This document shows positions 54,438 through 64,000 of a DNA stretch of 64,000 bases, piece by piece (within the stretch, counting starts at the first letter, position 1; each line of letters opens with the position of its first letter). The notes below the pieces were generated by a model. The model saw only the letters and a program-made list of their open reading frames with translations. It was not told the origin of the DNA and ran no database searches. Where the stretch lies: contig CM055314.2 in assembly GCA_029255685.2 (NCBI GenBank), forward strand, positions 43,482,772-43,546,771. The letters run 5' to 3'. The position numbers and the translations under genes were made by a program. The stretch is from Silene conica (lineage: Eukaryota; Streptophyta; Magnoliopsida; Caryophyllales; Caryophyllaceae).

Positions 54438-56326
54438 GTTATACTTAGAATCTGATCACGATGTGTTGAATCATTAATTGTTTGACATATGATTTATGGA
54501 AGTACTAGTTGGTGAATTCGCTTACTTTTATCGTTGAATTTTGCTTCATAATCGTGAACTAAAAGAACAACGTCTAGTAAGAGGAGTCGGGATGTCTCCG
54601 TGTAGTCTTGTTTCGATCTATAACTTGTAAAATTGTTTTGGATTCGTGTTTATAAATTGTCATAGTGTTTCAAACGTTTCAAGATAATTTCAAAAGTGAT
54701 AAACCATGATAAAGCTTGATGTTTGATAATTATGTTGATTGGTTGCAATGTGACATTTCTGTAGCTATGTGTCGATGAAGTCTTGTTGGAATGTTGATTG
54801 CTGCACATTGTATAAACGCTTATTTTGCCAGTCGTATATAGTAATAGTTTCATGACAAATGATGTAAGGTGAGTGGATGGATATGTACCTAAGTGATTTT
54901 TGTTAGCCTATTGATACCTAGGAATGTTAAACGGTCTTGGGAGTCTATGAATTGAGTATATATTGTGGGATACGTAAATGTTCCATGTTTAATCATTTTG
55001 ATAAACTTTGACCATGTCTTTCCTATAATATGTTTGCGAACATGAAAAGTTTTTTTTTTAGTTGTCGATTAGGGACTCTGACTGGAATATATATTGATTT
55101 TTGTATTAAAATTTCAATGTTATGTAAGTGTTAGCTGCGCTGAACCTGTTTTACTGCGTAACGTGATTTCTACAAATCCTAGTGCTCTTGATAGTGCTCG
55201 AGGTTATTTGATTACATCATACTTGCTATGGGTTTCTTTTGAGTACTTATTTGAGTTGTATACTCGAAGTTGTCCTTTTATTTTGATAGTTGCAATTTTC
55301 TATTGATAAGATAAATCTTTTGTTTGCGAGCTGGGTAAGCTTTTGGTAATCGATTAGTTGGAGTTATGTATTATGATTCTGTATTAGATTGATTGGTATA
55401 GCAAGCAAGTTTTTGTCTTATGAACTGTGGAATTTTAAGTGTAAATACAAGCATGTTAATGAATTTAGTTAAGATATGTACGCGGTCATGTTAATTGCTG
55501 ATGGGATAGAGTTTGTGGGGACTGAACGATTGCTCGTGAGACTAGAACAAAGGCCATGAATGAGGTTGTGTTGAGATTGCAGTTCAGTGTTTTGTCGAGT
55601 TGCCGAATCCTTTGACCTTGAGTCGTGGGTGAGTAGCATAGAGTTTTACTCTCTAAGTGTGGAACAGTTCCTTTCATGGAATATTCGGCAATATCGATAA
55701 TGAAATTGAGATGGGGACTGGTTACTAGTATTGAGTCATGAGTTATTAGGCCGTGGTACCATAATGTGTTCGGTCCAGTGTGACCATGGTTATTGAACTA
55801 CTTTTTTTACGAATTTGGAATTGACATTGAGATGGAAATATTGTATTGCGGTTTATTCTACCAGTCCACTCACCCCTTGTCTCTGGTTTTAGGTTCGGCG
55901 ATGAGCATAAGATACTCGATTACTTGGAGTAAGATTTGTTTTTTTTTAAGATAAAGTTATGAGCTAGAATTTTATAATGGGGTTACGGGGACGTAACCAT
56001 GCTTTTAAGGAGGATATGATTGTAAAATCTTAACGATTTTGTCATGGCAAATTGTTATGTCGTGAATGGTTGCATCTACTTGATAACTTCTGCTATGCAT
56101 CTTATTGTGTTTAGCGAATTTTGTTATACATGTAACTTTGGGGACAAAGTTTTTCTTAACGAGGGTAGAATGTAACATTTCGGATTTTAAAGTACCTTTA
56201 TTAGTTATTGACTTTATGTGGTGTCCATGTGGTGCCACAATTTGAATTCGTTATGTGTCTAGTGACCAGTTGATGGATCATGGGATGGTGAACTTCGGGG
56301 CGAAGTTCATTTTAAGGAGGGAAGAA
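54438..56326 (+). mobile_element. X internal domain, 3' part (unit 2)
   Basis: Copy of 11855-13743, non-coding, with both 3' hairpins; the proximal one at 56289-56309 is again 17 nt from the LTR. Confidence 0.92.
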
Positions 56327-57766
56327 TGTAATACTCCGTATCTTACGCATTTCATTTTAATAATTATTATTTATATTGGCGAGTCGATAGCGTCTGAATG
56401 TGGTATTTAATTTAGTAAGCGTTGTTATATTTTATATGCTAGTAATAATATGTAGGGATACAAGTACTAATTGGTATATCGTGTTTAATTTATGGTTGGG
56501 CCTCAATACTATGTTATGGGTATGTGATACATAGTTGGAAGTTGGATGTGTGATATAGCCTCGGGTTTGACTCGAGACCTAATATTATAAGTATTATATG
56601 ATGTTATAGTACTATAGTAATCACTAGTTAACGGTAGTGTACGAGTTATGTTTGTATATCGAGTTGGGCTCGTTTTGATCGTATGGGTAACAGGATGAAC
56701 CCTCATTGACTGGGCCAAGTCACCAGACCCGTTGCCTACGAAAACAAAACATACACAAACCTCGACTAACAACCCTATCGGCTATCACCTAGGGTATGAA
56801 AAACAAAACGACACTCAACCCTAAAACGCTATTTTGATGAATATTTCCACCCACCCCATCTTTGGTAGCGACGGCTATCATAAGTACGAGAGGGAGAGAA
56901 AGAGACGGTTGTCACGGCGGCAGTCAGGGACGTCCGAGTCGAAATCCGGCGAAAGCATAAGGTGGAGGTTTCCGCGTGGAACACTTTTAGTTGCAGTTGC
57001 TCTCTTGCCGTAACCTTTCTGCAGCTCCGAGGTAGGGGAATACCGTATGCCTGTTGATGAGTTATTTGATTATTAATCGTTGTTAACAATGTTAATCTTA
57101 TTATATTGAATGATTGATATATTGCTTTATTTGATTGAATAATTCTGTGACACGATATGATGTGACGAATAATGGGTCTTGTGATATGGAGTGGAGTATA
57201 TTGGGTCTTGTGATATGGAGTGGAGTATATTGGGTCTTGTGATATGGAGTGGAGTATATTGGGTCTTGTGACTGGTGTGGAGTATATTGGGTCTTGTGAT
57301 TGGTGTGGAGGTAATGGGTCTTGTGATCGGTGCGGAGTTTATTTGGTGTTGGATCGGTGCGGAGTTTATTTGGCGTTGGATCGGTGCGGAGGATATTATA
57401 TTGTTATCTTATTTATCTTTCTACTCAACCTCGCGGTTGACCCTGTGTATTCGTGTGACACCTACGATGATCCGGAATGGGGAGTAGATTTTACAGGTCG
57501 GTGATAGATGGATTGGGAGCTTGGGCATGGAGAGAGACATGGCTTAGATCACACTTAGATATCTTCAGTTGTACCTTTATTTTTTTTTATCAAAGTTTGG
57601 TTCTCGTAGTTGTTGTAATATCAAGTTTAAATTTAATCACTTTTTGTGTAAAGTACTTTGGTTTGCTTACTTTGTTATTCACTACCTCGGATATTCCGAG
57701 ATGGTAACAGCTTTATTTATTTGAGAATGTCTTGCTAAAGGCTCTTAAATAAATGGGGGTGTTACA
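56327..57766 (+). mobile_element. X LTR-C (unit 2)
   Basis: 1440 bases, same ends as LTR-A and LTR-B and the same junction with T's RT. The 29-bp minisatellite is at 57174-57397. Confidence 0.92.
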
Positions 57767-58951
57767 TTACCGCCAAAGAAGGACTTAGATTTTGGCATTG
57801 GTCTGAAACCCGGGGCTGAGCCAATTTCTAAAGCACCTTATCGCATGGGACCTAAGGAATTGGACGAATTGAGGAAGCAATTGGATGAGTTAGCTAGCAA
57901 GGGGGTATGTGCGCCAAGTGTATCGCCTTGGGGAGCGCCAGTGTTGTTTGTAAAGAGGAAGGATGGAACCATGCGGCTGTGTGTGGATTACAGGGAGCTT
58001 AATAATGTGACGATCAAGAATAGGTATCCTTTACCTCGCATTGATGATCTTTTTGACCAGTTGAATGGGGCTGGTGTGTTTTCCAAAATTGATTTGAGGT
58101 CAGGGTATCATCAGCTGAGAATGAAAGATGCGGATATCCACAAGACTGCGTTCAGATCGAGGTATGGGCATTATGAATTTGTGGTGATGCCATTTGGTTT
58201 GACTAATGCACTTGCTGTTTTCATGAATATGATGAACAGAGTGTTTAGTCCCTATTTGGACCAGTTTGTGGTGGTGTTTATCGATGACATCTTGGTGTAT
58301 TCGAAGAATAGAGAAGAACATGCTAAACATTTGAGCTTAGTGCTGCAGACTTTGAGGGATCATCAATTGTATGCCAAGTTGAGTAAGTGCGAGTTTTGGC
58401 TCAAGAAAGTTGCTTTTCTGGGCCATGTGGTGTCTAAGGAGGGTGTGTCAGTCGACCCTAGCAAGATAGAAGCCATATCGAAATGGGAACGACCAAGGAA
58501 TGTGGCCGACATTCGTAGTTTCTTGGGTTTGGCTGGTTATTACAGGAGGTTCGTGAAAGATTTTTCGAAGATAGCTAAACCGATGACTTCATTGATGCGG
58601 AAGGAGAACAGATTTGTCTGGGACGAGAGTTGTGAAAGGGCATTCCTAGATCTGAAGGAGCGTATTACTACAGCTCCTATCCTTGCTTTGCCAGAGGGAA
58701 GTGAGAACTTTGAAGTTTATACCGATGCGTCCAAAAAGGGTATGGGTTGTGTTCTAATGCAGAATGGGAGAGTGATCGCGTATGCTTCTAGGCAGCTGAA
58801 GCCTTTTGAGGAGAATTATCCGACGCATGATTTAGAGCTGGGAGCAGTGGTTTTTGCACTAAAGCTGTGGCGACATTATCTTTATGGAGCTACATTTAAG
58901 GTGTATTCCGATCATAAGAGCCGAAGTACATCTATACTCAGAGGGAGCTAA
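57767..58951 (+). pseudogene. T reverse transcriptase-RNase H (unit 2)
   Basis: Same protein region as 15186-20006 but uninterrupted from the LTR junction through the RT palm, with the longer G run and without Y. This shows the state before Y inserted. FIDDILVYS is near 58278-58304. It ends at the stop caused by the shared missing base near 58921. Confidence 0.93.
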
Positions 58952-59508
58952 ACATGCGCCAGAGGAGATGGATCGAGCTTATTGGCGATTATGATATGGA
59001 GATTTTGTACAAAGAAGGAAAGGCTAATGTGGTGGCTGATGCATTGAGTAGGAAGTCCGGTCACGCTCTATGCACAACTATGTCCTGACTGAGTATGTAT
59101 CGTGAGTTGGGCCATATGGGAATCGTTGTGATCAGGAAGGGTGAGACCCTGGGGGATTTGACGATCGAGCCTGAATTATATTCTGAGATTCGAGAAAGAC
59201 AGAAGAGTGATCCTAGAATTCAGAAGTGGCGTGAGGCAGTGAGCAAACCTAGTGATGCAGAGCCATATTCTAAGTTCGAGGTCCACAGAGATGATAGTTT
59301 GAGGTTCGATGGGAGATGGTGTGTGCCCGAGGATGAGGAGCTAAAGAGAAAGATTATGGTCGAGGCTCATTCTACACCTTATTCCGTCCATCCTGGAGGG
59401 GATAAATTGTATAAGGACCTGAAGAAAGCTTTTTGGTGGCCAAAGATGAAGGAAGAGGTAGCTGAGTTTGTTTCCCGTTACTTGGTATGTCAGAAGGTCA
59501 AAGGATAA
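58952..59508 (+). pseudogene. T RNase H end and integrase zinc region (unit 2)
   Basis: Copy of 20007-20563 with an extra TGA at 59086-59088 not present in unit 1, and the shared TAA at 59506-59508. Confidence 0.9.
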
Positions 59509-59792
59509 CATAAGAGGCCGCAAGGGAAATTTCAACCTCTGGATGTGCCTGAGTGGAAATGGGAGAGCATTTCCATGGATTTCATTGTGCGTTTACCGAG
59601 GACTTCAAAAGGAAATGACATGATTTGGGTGATTGTTGATAGATTGACTAAGTTAACCCACTTCATTCCGATGAAAGAAACCTGGAGTAAGGCTGAGTTG
59701 GCCAAGGCTTACGTGAAGTTTGTGGTGAAGCTACATGGGGTGCCCAAGGATATAGTTTCGGATCGTGATTCCAGGTTCATCTCTAAGTTTTG
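59509..59792 (+). pseudogene. T integrase core, truncated by CACTA (unit 2)
   Basis: Copy of 20564-20847, with both Asp residues and the same cut by CACTA. Confidence 0.92.
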
Positions 59793-62223
59793 CACTACTA
59801 CAAAAAGGGGAACCTAAAACATGAAAGGAATGAGGACGGTTGCATATAAAACCGTCTTCTTTGATGTATATCAAAGAGGACGGTTGCATATAGAACCGTC
59901 TTCTTTGATATATAACAAAGAGGACGGTTGCATATAGAACTGTCTTCGTTGATATTTTGAAGGAGGACGGTTGCATTTAGAACCGTCTTGTTTTGAACAT
60001 GCTCACATAATTTTAAAAGGTGAATTTTAGGACGCTTATGAATAAAACCGTCCTGTATAGCCAATTTTTTGGGCGCCAATTTAATACAATTATCGCAAGC
60101 CATTTCAAATGCTCGCACAATTACCGCAAGCCATTTAAAACCGTCCTGCATAGCCAATTAACGCAACAGTAGTCACATACCCCACTTGGTAGCAATGAGA
60201 CAACAACAACACAGTACCAAACGACTATACAAACGACAAGCACCTACCCCGCTACCAATTAACTCAACCGTTATCATATAACGAACAAAAGAACGAATTT
60301 TTGACAACAATGTTGTTTCATTAACTTAAATATATCATCTCCTACATTTCGAAAAAAGCAATAAGTTTGTTTCTATAAAATACAAACTATAATATAAGTT
60401 CAACATAACATACAAAATTTGAAGCTATCTAGATTGAATTCGTTGGTATACTTTAAACGCTGCCTTCAAATACTTGCGCCGTAAACTGCAATACATATGT
60501 TGCCCAAATGTCTCGCACCTCGTCAATTTGATCAACAGATGTTGAGTAATATATTCTATATAACTAATATATTGTTTTATATTTTAATAATGACAAGTCT
60601 AAGTAATCATGTTTTATATGCATATGCGTGTAATCGTGCGTTTAAGTGTACAGTTAATTATAGAGCAAAGATCGTAGTTTAATAAAGTATAAATTCAATC
60701 GAAGATTGAAGGAAGATCAAGATTATGTCAAGTGTCAAGTCTTTTTGAAGATTTGCAAGATAAAAGTTTTATTACGACATCAAGAGTTCTTAAGTTATAG
60801 GTCGTATCTATAACTATTGAAGAAATGAGATTTGCGTGGAATAAATAAAAGCGTGAAAATATATGCGTATGATTGTTATATTGTCATAATCTAAACTCCT
60901 AGAGAAACGTGCTTCGAGAAATATGTCTCGGACAACGTATTCTATGGAACGTGTACCTTGGGAACCGTGCGCCTCGGGATCATGTATCTCGTTGTGCGTA
61001 TGGTTAAGTAACACGTTTTATATTGTCTTTAAGGTTTAATTAAATAAATAATATGTGTTTATTTAATTTACTTAAAGTCAAACTAGGATTTAGTTAAAGA
61101 TATAATTTATTATATCTTGACAAGAATTAGGAATTGATTTAAAGTAGGATACTATATTTTATGGTATAAGATATTTCCTAAATCAAATAGGTTTGTGGAA
61201 ATATTATCTTATGTCTTAAATTAATAATATCTTATTAGAGTCCTTTCCTAAATCAAGTAAGATTAAGTTTTAGAATATTACCTAGAATAAGAATTCTAGA
61301 TAAAGTAATATTCCTAAACTATCTATGATTCAACCTAGATCTAAATTAGTATATATACATACTACATCACACGTCCAAGACTCATTCAATTACACGCCTC
61401 ACGCAAACCGAGAATCAAACGAACGTAGTCTCTCACACGTTTCGTTTTCCGTGCCAATCATTGTCAAATCTCGTAATCAAGACTACAAGCATTGAAGAAT
61501 ATTTTCATACATTCAAGATCATCAAATACAAGAAGTTGTTAAAAGTTTATCTTACTTACTTAAGATAGATTCGAGTATTTAACGGTACTCATTGTAAGCA
61601 AGTATTTCACGGTATTTGTCGTAGCTAGATATTTAACGGTATCTAGATTGAGTTACAACTAACATCAAAGTTGTACGAGTTGGGTTGATAAAATTGTAAT
61701 CCGGAGAAGGTACTAATTTTATTAATCGAGAATAGTGGACGTAGGTTTCGATTTGTGAAACTGAACCACTTCAAAAGATCGTGTCTCCTTATTTTATCGT
61801 TCTTACTCGTTACTTGCTATTACTTCGTCACAATAACTCACATCGAAGAAGAATCGAAAAAGTTGGCATACTCAATTCAAGCTCCCCTTCTTGAGTATAT
61901 CTACGTCAATAGACTCTTCAACTGATTATGTCTTTGGTGCTTTAAACATGAACTATACATAGAAACAAAAGACACAATTACAATCATTTACACAAGGCGT
62001 GTAATTTATATCAAAATAAGTAAATATTGCGGCCAAAAAACAATAAAGCACGTACACTTGGCATAATATTAATATATCGTCCTCTAATGATCTCCAACAT
62101 ATATCGGCAGACGTAATATCCACATAAGAAGCTTCCAACGGGCTGCGTAGGACACTAAAATCGAAATCATGTGAATTTGACTACAACTTATAAACAAGAA
62201 AGTCGTAACAATAAAACATAAAC
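59793..62223. mobile_element. CACTA transposon end (unit 2)
   Basis: Copy of 20848-23260: CACTACTACAAAAA terminus, four subterminal hairpin repeats at about 59833-59990, ULP1-like exons on the minus strand at 60453-60539 and 62058-62154. Confidence 0.88.
60540..61920 (+). mobile_element. Solo LTR S (unit 2)
   Basis: 1381 bases; 18 longer than the unit-1 copy because it keeps a perfect A/T hairpin at 61097-61118. The constant-loop hairpin triplet lies at 61573-61646 with unchanged arms. Confidence 0.65.
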
Positions 62224-63171
62224 TGTGGGAAAATATTTGTATATAATCCCAATTCTTTATATGCAGGATTATAACAAATTTATAATGTACGATTTATGGT
62301 CATAAACGAAGAACAAGATACAAAGATTGGGATTAAGAATTAACCTTCTGTCCTTGCAAAGGCCTAAGATCAGATATCAAAACAGATATCCTCCTAATCG
62401 TTGCACCCAAGATGTCCTGAGAAATACCCTTTCCTGAGCTAGAAATTGCAAAATTACCTTTAATTTTGTGTAAGATGAAAGCTAGAGAGAGAGAGGGAGT
62501 ATGTATGTCGTGTAACTCGTGTTTTTTAAGTGCAGAGTGAATGTCCTATTTATAGCTACAAACAACCTTGCTATTAGACATCAACTAGGATTCCCCAAAT
62601 CAGTATTTGGTTCTACCTACAGCACTTCATAACAACTGAACAACTTAATAATTGCTCAGACCGAAATTCTATCTTTATAGAATCGGTTATATCTCTCTCT
62701 TGTGTAATGTTTTATCTAATAAATATCTTATATTATAATCCACTAACTAAATATAACCTTTTATATTTAATTAAATCATTTAGTTTTTATTAAATAATTT
62801 CATTACACATAATTAAATATAACATTTTATATTTAATTACGAATTAACATTTTAATTCGTCTTAGCTAATATTATTTAATCAGTATTAAATAATTATGTC
62901 ATCTTTACTTTGACTAACCGTTTAGTCGTATAGGGTATCAATATGATTACATTTTCATCTAATCATATCTCTCAGATTCCATCCTTTATGTGTGACTCTT
63001 AGGGACCAGTTGATTACCGTCATCTGTATGACAATAACGTCAAAATTTCTAGCAAGCCAACCGTTATTGATAAACGTGAATCAACTGGCTAAAATACAAA
63101 GTATACCCTGTGTTCCTTTAAGAGATTTATACGTGTTGTCGCACTAACTGTTGAGGACACTAGCTCCAACA
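62224..63171 (-). mobile_element. Z copia 3' LTR (unit 2)
   Basis: 948 bases, same ends, TAAAC at the left (62219-62223), primer tract directly to the right. Confidence 0.85.
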
Positions 63172-64000
63172 ATCTCCCACTTGTCTGTACAAGTGTATGT
63201 GCGATAACTGATTCTCATATCCAGTTAAATTTCTCCCACTCAATGTAAAACAATTTGCAAATATGTATTCACAAAGGTCGTATTTTACAAGCGATTTGTA
63301 TCAAGAGTGGTTTTCCCGACTAGAGTAACTCAACTGATAACGAATCATTATTCGAGCTTGGCCAAGCATTTCAGTTACTACTCCTCGAGTGACCCTGAGA
63401 AATATTAAAACCTGATGAGGGGTGGATATTTCCTTCAACTCGAATCTTGCAGATGTAAGCACAGTATGAAATGACCAAAAAAAAATCTGCTTAGACCCAG
63501 TTACGGTCAGCTAGTGAGAAAGAAATCAAAGTCACCCAAAAGTGCCCTTTTTCTCAAGAAACAGTCGACAGTCAAAAGAATCGACTCAAGGAACACGATG
63601 GACGTCCTATCCACGACCCGGCACCGAATGTTTAATAACATTTAGGACTCAATTGCGTCGTCACGAAAATTGTCCTACGAGTTATCGTTATAATCTCGTA
63701 TCTGTGATCGATCAGTCAACGGTTTGACTTATGGTTTATTGAACCCACCATCAATCGACGTCACAAAATAATTGCCAGAGTTATCAGCTTGTGTTGGCGA
63801 TTACGGACTAAAACAAATATAATTTAATTTAGTTCACTTTTATGGTGTTCAATGTTGTCAGTACAATCCACATGAAAAACAATATATAAAACAAAATCGA
63901 TGGTGTTATAAATAGTATATGAAATAGATACAATATCCAATTCACAAAAAGTACTAATACAACTCAGGAACACGTTTAATTCCCATTGAAATAATGTGCC
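63172..64000 (-). pseudogene. Z 3' UTR and end of RNase H (unit 2, cut by window edge)
   Basis: Copy of 24209-25037. The last 47 bases encode, on the minus strand, the final residues of Z pol (GIKRVPELY then TAG at 63954-63956). The frame leaves the window, so unit 2 enters Z pol. Confidence 0.85.

Larger units (their letters stand above)
54438..64000. repeat. Second unit of a large tandem duplication (open at right edge)
   Basis: Matches 11855-25037 with only scattered differences, except that Y (15281-18919) is absent. The match starts at GTTATACTTAGAATC directly after the end of unit 1. Offset is 42583 at the start. Unit-2 feature positions are given separately. Confidence 0.93.

Noticed and set aside
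54438-57766. Unit 2 as independent X insertions at the same site
   Set aside because: Shared junctions with T, CACTA, S and Z and continuous similarity require duplication of the whole block.

Overview
The window is repeat DNA from a flowering-plant nuclear genome, probably a eudicot. The grounds are Ty3/gypsy, Ty1/copia, L1-type LINE and CACTA elements of plant type, Athila-type priming from tRNA-Asp, and tRNA-iMet primer sites in the other LTR elements. I see no host protein gene, tRNA or rRNA gene. Species cannot be read from it. Nearly all 64 kb is nested transposable elements.

Layers, with labels used below. E1: 3' end of a chromovirus-type gypsy element (1-1641). T: a Tekay-like gypsy gag-pol into which much of the left half has inserted (protease 1642-2059; RT, RNase H and integrase 15186-20847). 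X: a non-autonomous LTR element arranged internal-LTR-internal-LTR (2060-15185), carrying a full-length LINE with both ORFs open in its first LTR (2826-7605) and a 5'-truncated LINE in its internal part (10871-11613). Y: a small non-autonomous LTR array inside T's RT (15281-18919). A CACTA transposon starts inside T's integrase (20848) and holds a solo copia LTR (S, 21595-22957), ULP1-like exons, and a decayed minus-strand copia element Z (23261-54437). Z holds an Athila-type gypsy element W (27885-52113, minus strand). W holds a non-autonomous gypsy element V (30038-42317, TSD GAGGA). V holds a young gag-protease-only element U (37392-41479, TSD TAAGA). The deepest chain is T > CACTA > Z > W > V > U.

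From 54438 to the right edge the sequence repeats 11855-25037 nearly base for base, starting exactly where the first unit ends. This fits a direct tandem duplication with a unit of about 42.6 kb; the second copy lacks the Y insertion.

The most interesting signals are structural. (1) Five LTR element families carry a hairpin with a purine loop (AGGA, GGG or AGGT) and family-specific, mutually complementary arms just upstream of the 3' LTR, 17 nt away in four of them. (2) Four LTR families carry, downstream of the TATA box, tandem small hairpins whose loop is constant within the family while the stems differ but stay complementary. (3) W carries 13 copies of a 33-bp module, two 12-bp GGTCGGTCGACC sites separated by exactly 9 variable bases, spread over LTRs, UTR, leader intron and even the gag reading frame; V's LTRs carry comparable 33-bp GC-rich modules. 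(4) W's third ORF appears to have its own leader exon and intron. These were read by eye and need computational confirmation.
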